Source of the DNA: Microbacteriaceae bacterium
Lineage (GTDB): Bacteria > Actinomycetota > Actinomycetes > Actinomycetales > Microbacteriaceae
Length of the DNA stretch: 64,000 nt
Assembly: GCA_025464995.1 (NCBI GenBank)
Contig: JAODMO010000050.1
Coordinates: 1 to 64,000 of the forward strand
Reading direction: 5' to 3'
Shown: piece by piece, positions 1-8,719 of the stretch
Numbering within the stretch: the stretch's first letter is position 1
How the letters are laid out: each line of letters begins with the position of its first letter
Made by a program: the position numbers and the translations under genes
The notes under the pieces: generated by a model
What the model saw: the letters and a program-made list of their open reading frames with translations, nothing else
Told to the model about the DNA's origin: nothing
The model's database searches: none

Positions 1-1
1 G

Positions 2-388
2 ATCGTGATGGGCACCCTCGACGTCTACCGCGACTGGGGCTGGGCGCCCGACTACGTACAGGCACTACAGCTCGCCGTGCGCAACGACGTGCCGGGCGAC
101 TACGTCATCGCGTCGGGGGAGCCACGACTCGTCGCCGACTTCGTCGAGACCGCCTTCGCGCTGATCGGGATCACCGACTGGCGGGCCCACGTCGAGATTG
201 ATCAGCGCTTCGTGCGGCCCACCGAGATCCGCTCCATGAACGGCGACGCCAGCAAGGCCCGTGAGGTGCTCGGCTGGCAGCCGACCACCGGCTTCGACGA
301 GATCGTCTCACGCATGGTCGCGCACGACGTGGAACTGCTCGCCCGGAGAGATGACCCTTCGATCGGTCATGGCGCCACGATCCGATAG
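2..388 (+). CDS. gmd: GDP-mannose 4,6-dehydratase, C-terminal part (runs off left edge)
   Basis: Last 128 residues of a short-chain dehydrogenase/reductase enzyme that turns GDP-D-mannose into GDP-4-keto-6-deoxy-D-mannose, the entry to GDP-fucose and related deoxysugars. The visible part matches the substrate-binding end of the family: RDWGWAPDYV, then DYVIASGE, the VRPTEI stretch and the closing GDASKAREVLGWQP. The N-terminal Rossmann fold and catalytic Tyr-Lys lie outside the window. The stop codon lies 22 bp inside the 3' end of the convergent membrane gene. ManA and ManB further right provide the mannose-phosphate precursors; no GDP-mannose pyrophosphorylase is in the window. Confidence 0.9.
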   Translation: MVMGTLDVYRDWGWAPDYVQALQLAVRNDVPGDYVIASGEPRLVADFVETAFALIGITDWRAHVEIDQRFVRPTEIRSMNGDASKAREVLGWQPTTGFDEIVSRMVAHDVELLARRDDPSIGHGATIR

Positions 389-2421
389 ATGACGAGCGGG
401 GCCTCAGGTGTCTCGAACGAGGAGACACGCGTCAGGCACCCGGGCGTCATGCTCTCATTCGAGAGCACGTAGTCGACATGTCCCTGCACGAATCTCGAGC
501 AGGCGTCGAAGGTCACGAGTATCTGGTCGGGCGCGGGATTAGACACGGTCGGTTCGCCCGGGGCCTGGGCCCAGCGCAGCCCGCCGATTCTGTTCCACTG
601 CGCCTCGTGGCTGTCGCTCGGGTCGATCTGTCGCCACATGACCGAGGACGGCGCCCCCTGCGTGCCGTTGTAGGCCTCGACGCCCGACTCGATGACGGTG
701 GCGGGCGCGAGCTGGTCGCCGAGACCGATCCATGTGCCGGGCCGCGACGCATCCAGTTCCACTATGGCGCGCGATGCCGGCGTCTCGCGGAGGTCGAGCA
801 CACCGATGTACAGCGGATTGACGGTCAATCCGCCGGCGAGGCTCACAAGCAGGAGTGCCGACGTCGCGATCACCACGCGCCGCCGCGCGAACAGGAAGAT
901 CGACACCGCGGTCAGGGCCGCGATGACCGGCCAGAAGGGGGCGCCTCCCCACAGTTTGTCGGGCCCGAGCACGAGGAGGGTGGCGCCGGCAATGGCGAGC
1001 TGGACGAGCACGAACAGTCCCGTTCCGATCCAGGCCCACCGCCTCCCCGCGGCTCGCGGCGCATCGTCGAGAACCCCGATGAGCACGACGACGATGACGA
1101 AGGATGCGAGTCCCTCGCCGATCTTGACACGCTCGGCGGTCGTCTGGTCGAGGAGGAGGAGCTTCGCGAGGGTGTCCCAGCCCGGCACGAGTACGTAGGC
1201 CGCGAAGACCATCATCACCGCGACGAGCGCGATGAGCGACCACCGCACGGGCGTGCCGTCGTGTCGCCCCTTCCAAACGACCCAGGCCACCATGGGCAGC
1301 AGGAACACCCCGACGAACACGAAGGTGGATGCTTCGGAGGAGTTCAGGCCCAGGAATCCGTCGATGGTCTTGAGCGAGTCGGAGAAAGAGGAACCCAGCG
1401 CCCTCGTGAACGACAGCAGGCCTCCGTCGCCCGTGGGTGTTCGGCGTTCGCCCGGGTACACGGTGCCGAGGAACGCGGCGACGGTGTCCCTGCGACCCCA
1501 GAGCCACAACGCCGTCACTGCCGCTCCGACGGCGCCCGCGACGAAGACGGGGAGAACCCGCACCGCGAGGTCGGCGAAGGGCTGGCCGGCGCGTCGCCGT
1601 TCGATGACGACGCCCACGCCGAAGAAGAGCACCACGAGCACCACCGGAACGATGAAGGGCAGGTAGATCCCCATCGCCATGACCGCGGTGAGGTACGCGA
1701 TGAGCGCTCCCCACAGCCATCTCGCCCAGCACGACGGGCTGCGCACGCTCCACACGATTCCGGTGAGCACCACGAGCGCCCAGGTGACCGGCCACAGGGT
1801 GGATGACTGGTACCACCACTGGAAGAAGGGGCTGAGGAAGAAGGCGATGGAGAGTGCCACCGCGACTACCGGACGACGAGGAAGTATCGTCAGCACGAAT
1901 CCGTATGCCGCTGCCATGAGTGCGAATCCCATCGACCACCAGCGCCATGCGGTGCCGGTGGCGACGTCGAGAAAGACGTATCCCAGCAGGTGGGGCCGGA
2001 AGGCGACGGACCATTCCCTCGTCGGCAGGTCATAGGGGAGAGCCGCGTCCATTCCACCCGGGATCGTCGCGGTGCGCTCAGGGAGTCCCTGCTGCAATTG
2101 CGCGATGGTCCACACCGTGCCCACGTTCCACTCGTCGGATCGGACCTCCTGGGGATGGCCCGAAATGAGCGACGGATCGCTGCCCTCGTGGATCTCGTCG
2201 TAGAAGGCCCCCGACGACGAGCCGTTGATCTCCAACGTGACGAGGACGATGCCGATCACGAGCAGGAGCGCCGGGAAGGCGAAGAGGAGGCGGAGGCGGG
2301 GAAGCGCCTGATCTGTCGGAAGGAGGAATGTCGGAAGACGCACCCTGCGATCTCGTCCGGGCGGGGTCGCCGGCGCTGCTGCGTTCACTGAGTTCCGATC
2401 GGTGGGGGCTGTCTGCCCCAA
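367..2421 (-). CDS. Large polytopic membrane protein of the polysaccharide cluster (DUF7657-like)
   Basis: 684 residues if translation begins at the TTG at 2421; a GTG at 2388 is an alternative, and neither has a strong ribosome binding site. After a charged, Pro/Arg-rich N-terminus there is a hydrophobic segment (about residues 45-65), an exterior loop containing SGHPQEVRSDEW, then about ten further membrane segments and a soluble tail of about 130 residues. This architecture resembles large actinobacterial membrane proteins that sit among glycosyltransferases and may handle lipid-linked sugars, but no catalytic motif is certain. It reads leftward, 42 bp downstream of the O-antigen-ligase-like genes and probably in the same transcription unit. 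The specific function is unknown. Confidence 0.7.
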   Translation of the reverse strand: MGQTAPTDRNSVNAAAPATPPGRDRRVRLPTFLLPTDQALPRLRLLFAFPALLLVIGIVLVTLEINGSSSGAFYDEIHEGSDPSLISGHPQEVRSDEWNVGTVWTIAQLQQGLPERTATIPGGMDAALPYDLPTREWSVAFRPHLLGYVFLDVATGTAWRWWSMGFALMAAAYGFVLTILPRRPVVAVALSIAFFLSPFFQWWYQSSTLWPVTWALVVLTGIVWSVRSPSCWARWLWGALIAYLTAVMAMGIYLPFIVPVVLVVLFFGVGVVIERRRAGQPFADLAVRVLPVFVAGAVGAAVTALWLWGRRDTVAAFLGTVYPGERRTPTGDGGLLSFTRALGSSFSDSLKTIDGFLGLNSSEASTFVFVGVFLLPMVAWVVWKGRHDGTPVRWSLIALVAVMMVFAAYVLVPGWDTLAKLLLLDQTTAERVKIGEGLASFVIVVVLIGVLDDAPRAAGRRWAWIGTGLFVLVQLAIAGATLLVLGPDKLWGGAPFWPVIAALTAVSIFLFARRRVVIATSALLLVSLAGGLTVNPLYIGVLDLRETPASRAIVELDASRPGTWIGLGDQLAPATVIESGVEAYNGTQGAPSSVMWRQIDPSDSHEAQWNRIGGLRWAQAPGEPTVSNPAPDQILVTFDACSRFVQGHVDYVLSNESMTPGCLTRVSSFETPEAPLVIYRIVAP

Positions 2422-2463
2422 CCTTAGCGAACCTCATTTATTTCGCCCGACGGCGAGAACCGG

Positions 2464-3768
2464 TCAGTCCTTCTGCAGCGCGGGCAACGGCGGCACGGTG
2501 AACGCGCGTCGCCAGCTGAGCTCGCGAGCGGCCTTCACGCAGCAGACCACGAAGGTCAACCAGCCGTACTCGACGAGGAGCGAACTCTCGAACAGCGCGC
2601 TCGTCAGCAGCACGACGAGCACGAGCGCCGGCCACGCGAAGACGACGCTGCGGCGGTGCCCGGCGAGGAGCCACGACCGCACGAAGGCGAGGCCGACGAG
2701 GCCGACGAAGCTGACGACGCCGACAAGCCCGACCTGGAACCACACGTCGAGGTAGGCGTTGAGGCCCGAGACCGGCACCCGTTCGACCACCGCGAACGCC
2801 TGGAACGGCGAGATCTCCGAACGCCAGTAGCCGAGCCAGCCCCACCCCTCGAGCGGGTTGAAGCTGATGAGGGTGACCATCTGCTGCCAGAGCCGAAGGC
2901 GGTAGTCGAGTTCGCCTCCCGCATTCGTCACCTCGACGATCCGCGATCGCGCCGCCCACGTGATTCCGATGACGATCGCGACCACCACGAGCAGCCCGAG
3001 CTGAGCCGCGGTGCGCTGGGCCGGGGCCACGCGGCGCAGGGCGTACAGGGCGATGATGGCGGCGACGAGCACGACGATGACGCCGCCGATGAGCGGCGAC
3101 CGCGTGAACGCCATCGTCACGCCGGCGACGACGAGCGACCCGATCGCGATCTCCGGGCGGATCGACTTCGTGCGCAGCTCGGTTCCGAAGGTGACCGCCG
3201 CGATGAGGGCGACGATTCCAAGTTGGTTGCGCGTGCCGAGCAGGCCCTGGATCGGACCCGCGGTGGCGAGATGGCCCTGGATGCCGAGGAAGGTGAGGGG
3301 GGCGTCGATCAGCAGGCCCGAGAACACCTCGAGCACGAGGGAGGCGACGAGCACGACCCTCAGCACGTCTCCGAACGCACGCACGATCTGGATGGTGTCG
3401 CGCACGAGCGCGATGTACAGCCCGAGCGCCGAGAAGGCGAGCAGGTACGCGATGCCGCCGAGCGTAGCCCACTGGTACTGGCTCCAGAACACGGAGAGCA
3501 CCGACCAGCCCACGAAGACGAGCAGCGAGATCGGCAGGAGCGCGTGCCACTCGATGCTCTCCCTCCTCGCGTAGAGCGACAGCCCGGCGAAGACGACGAG
3601 TGTGGCGACGATGGCGATGAGCCCCGCCCAGCCGATGAGCGGCCTGATCGCGGTCGCCAGCACGGACACCGCGATGGCGATCGTCGCGAGGGAGTTGGTG
3701 AAGCGGGGAGCACCGAAGAACGACTCGGCTGCGTCGAGCATCGGATGACGCGGGGAGAGGTCGCTCAC
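2464..3768 (-). CDS. O-antigen ligase / Wzy-like membrane protein (copy 2)
   Basis: 434 residues, nearly all hydrophobic segments, with the large periplasmic loop late in the protein that is typical of the Wzy/WaaL (O-antigen ligase) superfamily: NPLEGWGWLGYW, then a loop and LNAYLDVWFQVGLVG. These proteins polymerise or transfer lipid-linked oligosaccharides. I place the start at the GTG at 3768, because it overlaps the upstream stop codon in a GTGA, implying translational coupling; an ATG at 3744 is the other choice. It is clearly paralogous to the preceding gene (shared IQGL, LGWGW/EGWGW and F/Q-V/L-GLVG segments), so the pair arose by tandem duplication. Confidence 0.82.
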   Translation of the reverse strand: MSDLSPRHPMLDAAESFFGAPRFTNSLATIAIAVSVLATAIRPLIGWAGLIAIVATLVVFAGLSLYARRESIEWHALLPISLLVFVGWSVLSVFWSQYQWATLGGIAYLLAFSALGLYIALVRDTIQIVRAFGDVLRVVLVASLVLEVFSGLLIDAPLTFLGIQGHLATAGPIQGLLGTRNQLGIVALIAAVTFGTELRTKSIRPEIAIGSLVVAGVTMAFTRSPLIGGVIVVLVAAIIALYALRRVAPAQRTAAQLGLLVVVAIVIGITWAARSRIVEVTNAGGELDYRLRLWQQMVTLISFNPLEGWGWLGYWRSEISPFQAFAVVERVPVSGLNAYLDVWFQVGLVGVVSFVGLVGLAFVRSWLLAGHRRSVVFAWPALVLVVLLTSALFESSLLVEYGWLTFVVCCVKAARELSWRRAFTVPPLPALQKD

Positions 3769-5060
3769 GGCAGGCGGTCGCCCAACTTGGTCTTGACCGC
3801 GATGACGACGAGCAGCAGCATCCCGTACTCGATGAGGAGGCGGCTCTCCGCGAGGCTCTGCACCACCAGCGCCGTGAGCACGAGGATGGGCACGACCGAC
3901 TCGACCGTGTAGGTGCCCAGGGTGCCCGGCACGGTGATCCGACGGTCGGCGGCGAAGAGCCACGCGCGTACCACCGTCGAGACGACGAGGAAGCCGAAGA
4001 CGGCGAGCCCGACGAAGCCGAGCTGCAGCCAGATGTCGAGCCACGCGTTGTGCGCCTGGAACTGCTGCACACCGCCCTCATAGGGCAGCGTGTTGAGGGG
4101 GGCGGCCCACGGTGCCCAATAGCTCACCCAGCCCCAACCGAGCACGGGGCGCTGCTGGGCGAGGTCGGTGACGAAGGCCCAGATGTTGCTGCGCCCGGTG
4201 AGGTCGGGCTGTTTGCCCAGCAGGGCGAGGAGCGGGTCGCGGAGGACGACGGCGGCGATCGACAATGCGGCCGCGACGGCGAAGAACGCCGAGTACAGCA
4301 CCGCCCGAATCCGCGTCGACCGCGCGCTGCGGATGGCGACGATCGCGAGCGCGACGACCACCACGGCGGCGAGGGCGAGTGTGATCGTCGCCGATCGCGT
4401 GAGGTAGATGGTCAGCGCGGCGAGGGCGAGCCAGACCAGAGTGGGGATGCGCCGCGTGGTGCGGCCCACGAGTTGGGCGCCGAAGACGATGAGCGCGAGA
4501 AGGGCGAGGAAGCCGAGGAGGGCGGAGTTTCCGGGGAGCCCCTGGATCTTGCCGCCATCGAGCAGCAGGTCGCGCGACCAGTAGAGCGATTTGGCGAGCG
4601 GTCCGTCGGGGTACTCGTACCAGAGCGGGAGGAGGGGATGACGCAGCACGACTGAGACGAAGAGCTCGAACAGCAGCGAGCCGCTGATGAGGATGCGCAG
4701 CGCCAGGCCGAGCGAGCGCAGCAACTCCGCCCATGAGTAGCTGACGGCGAAGGCCACGGCCGAGAGCAGCGTGAGGAGGGTCGCGACCACCCCGACGACG
4801 GTCGCGCCGGGGTATGCGGACCAGAGCACGGAGACGACGATCAGCACGGTGAAGGCGAGCAGGGAGTACGGCAGTCCGCCCAGGCGCCAGCGTGCCGCGT
4901 TGCGCACGAGCAGCATCACGGCGAATACGCTCACGACCAGCACGACCACCCCGAAGCCGACCCATGTGACGGTGTATCGCCAGATGTCTCCGGCGAGCAC
5001 GGTGACGAGCGCAAAGGTCAGTAACCCGAAACGAAATCGCGGGTTATCGAGTGCTCTCAT
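3765..5060 (-). CDS. O-antigen ligase / Wzy-like membrane protein (copy 1)
   Basis: 431 residues, about ten or more membrane segments, with the O-antigen-ligase family pattern: short loops in the first half (LWSAYPGATVVG), IQGLPGNSALLG in the middle, TRSATITLALA, and a late outer loop RPVLGWGWVSYW followed by AHNAWLDIWLQLGFVG, the conserved His-containing segment. Probably polymerises or ligates the repeat unit of a surface glycan. First gene of the leftward pair; its ATG lies 6 nt downstream of a TAGCCT hexamer, suggesting a leaderless message. Specific substrate not determinable. Confidence 0.82.
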   Translation of the reverse strand: MRALDNPRFRFGLLTFALVTVLAGDIWRYTVTWVGFGVVVLVVSVFAVMLLVRNAARWRLGGLPYSLLAFTVLIVVSVLWSAYPGATVVGVVATLLTLLSAVAFAVSYSWAELLRSLGLALRILISGSLLFELFVSVVLRHPLLPLWYEYPDGPLAKSLYWSRDLLLDGGKIQGLPGNSALLGFLALLALIVFGAQLVGRTTRRIPTLVWLALAALTIYLTRSATITLALAAVVVVALAIVAIRSARSTRIRAVLYSAFFAVAAALSIAAVVLRDPLLALLGKQPDLTGRSNIWAFVTDLAQQRPVLGWGWVSYWAPWAAPLNTLPYEGGVQQFQAHNAWLDIWLQLGFVGLAVFGFLVVSTVVRAWLFAADRRITVPGTLGTYTVESVVPILVLTALVVQSLAESRLLIEYGMLLLVVIAVKTKLGDRLP

Positions 5061-5072
5061 ACGGTAAGGCTA
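5061..5072 (-). promoter_or_regulatory. Leaderless-type -10 element
   Basis: On the minus strand TAGCCT (5072-5067) is followed by six bases and then the ATG of the O-antigen-ligase-like gene. A -10 at this distance puts the transcript start at the start codon. Confidence 0.5.
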
Positions 5073-5196
5073 GACGACGCCCGTTCGTTCGAACTGTAGG
5101 CGGCTCGCTCCCGACCGCGGTGCGAAAGCTAGAATCATCCGCAACGCAGGGTGATGGAGTCTGGCGCATCACATCGATGGCGACTGGAGTCACGCA

Positions 5197-6111
5197 ATGA
5201 CCGCTCTCTCTCCCTACTCGGCACACTTCTTCTCGCCCGAGGCGACCAACAACAGTTGGTCGAACATGTACCACTCCATTCCGGACGGGTCGCGGGTTCT
5301 CGATGTCGGCTGCTCGGTCGGCAACTTCGGTGAGGCCCTCGAGAAGCTCAAAGGCTGCACCGTCGTGGGTATCGACATCAACGCGCACGACATCGAGGAG
5401 GCGAAGACCCGCATCTCCGAGGCGCACGTGTTCGACATCAGCTCTCCCGGCGCCCTCGAGCGGTTCGGAACGTTCGACGTGATCGTGTTCGCCGACGTGA
5501 TCGAGCACATCCCCGACCCCCGCGCGGCGCTGAGCGCGGCGCGGGCCCTTGTCGCTCCGGGAGGGGTGGTCGTCTACTCGATCCCCAACATGGGTCACGT
5601 GTCGGTGCGGCTCGACCTCCTCGAGGGCCGCTTCCCCTACGCCGAGCTCGGCCTGCTCGACAAGACGCACCTGCACTTCTACGACCGGGCGGAGGTGCAC
5701 GACGTGCTCGCGAGCGCCGGTTTCACGATCACCGACGAGAACCCCACCACGTCGGAGTACCCGCGACGCTGGACCGAACAGCGCCTCGGCGCGATCGGCC
5801 TGACGCCCGGCGAGGCGTTCTTCGACATGCTGCGAGTGACCGAGTCGAACATCTACCAGTACGTGGGCACCGCGGTGCCGAGCATCGGCGGGCAGAAATT
5901 CCCCCCGACCATCCGCAGGTACGTGTCCCCGCCCGACGAGATCCAGGAGTGGGCCAACGCCGTCGCCGACCGCAGCGCCGAGCTGGTGGACGAGAACGCG
6001 CGCCTCAACCGCGAACTCGACGACCTGCGCCGGTGGGCGAGGGCGCTCAAGAAGAACCCTTTCGGGGCGGCCGCGAACGCGCTGCGTCGTCGGCTGCGGC
6101 CCGGGCGATAG
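5197..6111 (+). CDS. Class I SAM-dependent methyltransferase with C-terminal coiled coil
   Basis: 304 residues. Residues about 30-150 form a Rossmann methyltransferase fold: VLDVGCSVGNFG is the SAM-binding motif I, VVGIDIN motif II, and FDVIVFADVIEHIPDP the post-motif region; YSIPNMGH follows. The tail (about 245-290) is Glu/Arg/Leu-rich and looks like a short coiled coil ending in a basic patch. Such enzymes in polysaccharide clusters often O-methylate sugars, but the substrate is not shown. The gene is divergent from the Wzy-like pair. A TAGAAT hexamer at 5130-5135 is a plausible -10, giving a leader of about 55 nt, and a GGAG lies just before the ATG. Confidence 0.82.
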   Translation: MTALSPYSAHFFSPEATNNSWSNMYHSIPDGSRVLDVGCSVGNFGEALEKLKGCTVVGIDINAHDIEEAKTRISEAHVFDISSPGALERFGTFDVIVFADVIEHIPDPRAALSAARALVAPGGVVVYSIPNMGHVSVRLDLLEGRFPYAELGLLDKTHLHFYDRAEVHDVLASAGFTITDENPTTSEYPRRWTEQRLGAIGLTPGEAFFDMLRVTESNIYQYVGTAVPSIGGQKFPPTIRRYVSPPDEIQEWANAVADRSAELVDENARLNRELDDLRRWARALKKNPFGAAANALRRRLRPGR

Positions 6112-6170
6112 ACGAGACGGCAGGGCGGATGTCCGGGCCCGCCGTCTCGGTTGGTCCCGTCCGCTCGTGC

Positions 6171-7352
6171 CTACACGAACGCCGCCTTGCCGGTGATGGC
6201 ACGGCCGACGATGAGCGTGTTCATCTCGCGGGTTCCCTCGTAGGAGTAGATCGCCTCGGCGTCGGCGAAATAGCGGATGACGTCGTAGTCGAGCACGATG
6301 CCGTTGCCGCCGAAGATCTCCCGGCACCAGGCGACGGTCTCCCGCATCCGGCTCGTCGTGAACGCCTTCGCGAGCGAGGCGTGCTCGTCGCGCTGGGTGC
6401 CCTCGTCGAGCATCTCGGAGACGCGCGTGACGAGGCCGATCGACGAGGTGATGTTGCCGAGGCTCTTCGCGAGGAGATCCTGCACCAGCTGGTGGCCGCC
6501 GATCTCCTTGCCGAACTGGATGCGCTCACCCGCGTAGGCGACGGCCGCCTCGTAGGCGCCTACCGAGTTGCCGACGGCGGCCCACGCCACCTCGGCCCGC
6601 GTGAGGCGAAGCACGGCGGCGGTCTCGCGGAACGACTTGGAGTTCTGCAGGCGATTCACCTCGGGAACGACGACGTCGGTCAACACGATGTCGGCGTTCT
6701 GCACGATGCGCAGCGCCTGCTTGTTCTCGATGCGGGTGGCGGCGTAGCCAGGCGTCGTGGTCGGCACGACGAAGCCCTTGACCTGGCCGTCGTCCGCGTC
6801 CTTCGCCCAGACGATCGTGATGTCGCTGATCGATCCGTTGCCGATCCAGCGCTTTGCGCCGTTGATGACCCAGTTGTCGCCGTCGCGGCGGGCCACGGTG
6901 CGGAGGCCCTGGGCCGCGTCGGAGCCGGAGAGCGGCTCGGTGAGACCGAACGCGCCGAGCAACTCGCCGCTCGCGAGCTTCGGCAGCCACTCCTCACGCT
7001 GCTCCTTCGAGCCGGCGACGGCGATGGAACCCATGACGAGACCGTTCTGCATGCCGACGAGGGTGGCCAGGCTCGCGTCGACTCGAGCGAGCTCGAGAGC
7101 GACCCAGCCGCGGAACACGGCGGAATTCTCGAAGCGGCGCGTCTCCTCCCACGGCTGTCCGAACAGACCCATGGCGGCGAGGTCGGTGACGACCTTGCGG
7201 GGGAAGAACTCGGCATTGGCCCAGAGCCCGTTGATGATCGGGCGCACCTCGGTCTCGAGGTAGACGCGGAGCTGCGTGATCAGCTCTTTCTCCTGGTCGG
7301 TGAGGCGGTTCTCGTACCCGTAGAAATCGCTGGTGAGTGACTCGAATGACAT
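6171..7352 (-). CDS. Acyl-CoA dehydrogenase (glutaryl-CoA dehydrogenase-like)
   Basis: 393 residues, full length for the FAD-dependent acyl-CoA dehydrogenase family, which oxidises acyl-CoA thioesters to enoyl-CoA and passes electrons to ETF. Domain order is N-terminal helical, middle beta (FGLTEPLSGSDAAQGLRT, then WVINGAKRWIGNGSISD) and C-terminal helical. Near the end, YSYEGTREMN places the catalytic Glu at about residue 372, the position used by glutaryl-CoA and isovaleryl-type members. GGNGIVLDYDVIRYFAD is the FAD-contacting segment. Substrate chain length cannot be read from sequence; the YEGT context favours a glutaryl-CoA-like subgroup. It diverges from manA with a 107-bp shared upstream region. 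Confidence 0.88.
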   Translation of the reverse strand: MSFESLTSDFYGYENRLTDQEKELITQLRVYLETEVRPIINGLWANAEFFPRKVVTDLAAMGLFGQPWEETRRFENSAVFRGWVALELARVDASLATLVGMQNGLVMGSIAVAGSKEQREEWLPKLASGELLGAFGLTEPLSGSDAAQGLRTVARRDGDNWVINGAKRWIGNGSISDITIVWAKDADDGQVKGFVVPTTTPGYAATRIENKQALRIVQNADIVLTDVVVPEVNRLQNSKSFRETAAVLRLTRAEVAWAAVGNSVGAYEAAVAYAGERIQFGKEIGGHQLVQDLLAKSLGNITSSIGLVTRVSEMLDEGTQRDEHASLAKAFTTSRMRETVAWCREIFGGNGIVLDYDVIRYFADAEAIYSYEGTREMNTLIVGRAITGKAAFV

Positions 7353-7459
7353 CTAGATGCTCCATTGCTTGTCGGAATCCTCAGAAAGCCTATGACCGTG
7401 GTCTGGTCGTTCCTAGGCGATTGGTACTTTGGTCTAACCGAGCGACAAGGACGGCCCCC

Positions 7460-8620
7460 ATGTTTGTAGGCATCACCAACACCCCTCGCGACTATGCGTG
7501 GGGGTCGACATCGGCCATCGCCGACCTGCTCGGAACCCAGCCAACCGGCGGTCCGGAGGCGGAGCTCTGGCTCGGTGCGCACCCCGGTTCGCCCAGCCGG
7601 CTGGCCGGTGCGGATGGCTCGCTGGCGGATGTCGTCGAGGGCCGGTTGCCCTTTTTGTTGAAGGTGCTCGCCGCGGCGTCGCCGCTCTCGCTGCAGGCAC
7701 ACCCGACCATGGAGCAGGCCGCGGCGGGGTTCGAGCGAGAGAACGCCGCCGGCATCCCGCTCGACGCGTCGATCCGCAACTACAAGGACGCCTTCCACAA
7801 GCCCGAGCTGATGTATGCCCTCACTGACGGCTTCCGTGCGCTGTGCGGATTCCGCACCGCGCACGCCATCGCGTCGACGGTCGAGAGGCTGATCGGCGCG
7901 GACCCCGGCGACCCGGCGCTCAACGGCTTCTCCGACCGCCTGGAAACGGATGACGACATCCGCCCCACGTTCGAGTGGCTCGTGTCGGGCGGCGACGGTG
8001 TCGATGAGCTGGTCGCGGCGGTCGTGGCGGCGGCATCCGGTCTCGAGGGCGCGAACTTCACGCTCGTCGGGGAGCTCGCCGAGGCCTACCCGGGCGACCC
8101 CGGTATCGTGGTGTCGCTCATGCTCAACCTCGTGACGCTGCACCGCGGCGAGGTGCTGTACCTGCCGGCCGGAAACATCCACGCCTACATCGAGGGGCTC
8201 GGCGTCGAGCTCATGGCGGCGTCCGACAACGTGCTGCGCGGCGGTCTCACCCCGAAGCACATCGACGTGCCCGAGCTGCTGTCGGTGCTCGACTTCACCC
8301 CGGTGCCCGTCCCCTACCTCGAGCCGCGCGCTGTGTGGCCCGGGGTGGCGCTCTACTCGCCCGATGTGCCCGACTTCGCGCTCGCCGTCGTGGACGGAGT
8401 CGTCGAGGGCGCCCGCTATTCGATCGGTGGCGACGGCATCGTGCTGTGCACGGCGGGGTCGTTCGAGCTGGTGGGGGCGGCGTCATCCGCCACGGTGATG
8501 CGTGGGGAGGCGGTCTTCGTGACCGCCGACGAGGGCGAACTCGCCGTGTCGGGCGACGGCGCGCTGTTCGTGGCGGGCCCCGGCACGCACCAGCCGGTTC
8601 CGTCTGTCGACCGCCGCTGA
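7460..8620 (+). CDS. manA: Mannose-6-phosphate isomerase, class I
   Basis: 386 residues. Interconverts fructose-6-phosphate and mannose-6-phosphate, feeding ManB and GDP-mannose synthesis. The cupin-type zinc site is visible: SLQAHPTMEQA (Gln/His), KPELMYALTDGFRALCGF (Glu) and YLPAGNIHAYIEGLGVELMAASDNVLRGGLTPKH (His). N-terminal YAWGS is characteristic. I chose the ATG at 7460 because AAGGA (7447-7451) lies 8 nt upstream, instead of upstream in-frame codons that precede it. Monocistronic in appearance, between a divergent acyl-CoA dehydrogenase and a downstream lipoprotein gene with its own start signal. Confidence 0.95.
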   Translation: MFVGITNTPRDYAWGSTSAIADLLGTQPTGGPEAELWLGAHPGSPSRLAGADGSLADVVEGRLPFLLKVLAAASPLSLQAHPTMEQAAAGFERENAAGIPLDASIRNYKDAFHKPELMYALTDGFRALCGFRTAHAIASTVERLIGADPGDPALNGFSDRLETDDDIRPTFEWLVSGGDGVDELVAAVVAAASGLEGANFTLVGELAEAYPGDPGIVVSLMLNLVTLHRGEVLYLPAGNIHAYIEGLGVELMAASDNVLRGGLTPKHIDVPELLSVLDFTPVPVPYLEPRAVWPGVALYSPDVPDFALAVVDGVVEGARYSIGGDGIVLCTAGSFELVGAASSATVMRGEAVFVTADEGELAVSGDGALFVAGPGTHQPVPSVDRR

Positions 8621-8707
8621 GCGTCGACCGGCGCGACCGGTCACCGCGCCGCACGTATCGATTCGGCAACTGTCCGGGCCCGCGATGGTGCCGCCACCGC
8701 CCTCCGC

Positions 8708-8719
8708 TAGCCTTGGCCG
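8708..8719 (+). promoter_or_regulatory. Leaderless-type -10 element
   Basis: TAGCCT (8708-8713) followed by exactly six bases and the ATG of the lipoprotein gene; no ribosome binding site is present. Confidence 0.5.

Noticed and set aside
2656-3912. Long plus-strand frame across the Wzy-like genes
   Set aside because: Composed of Glu/Asp/Arg repeats with no fold features. The minus strand encodes clear membrane proteins with a coupled overlap.
7340-7460. GGTC/GACC repeats and a CATCTAGATG palindrome between the acyl-CoA dehydrogenase and manA genes as a TetR-type operator
   Set aside because: The repeats are short and irregular, the palindrome includes the start codon, and no TetR gene is nearby.
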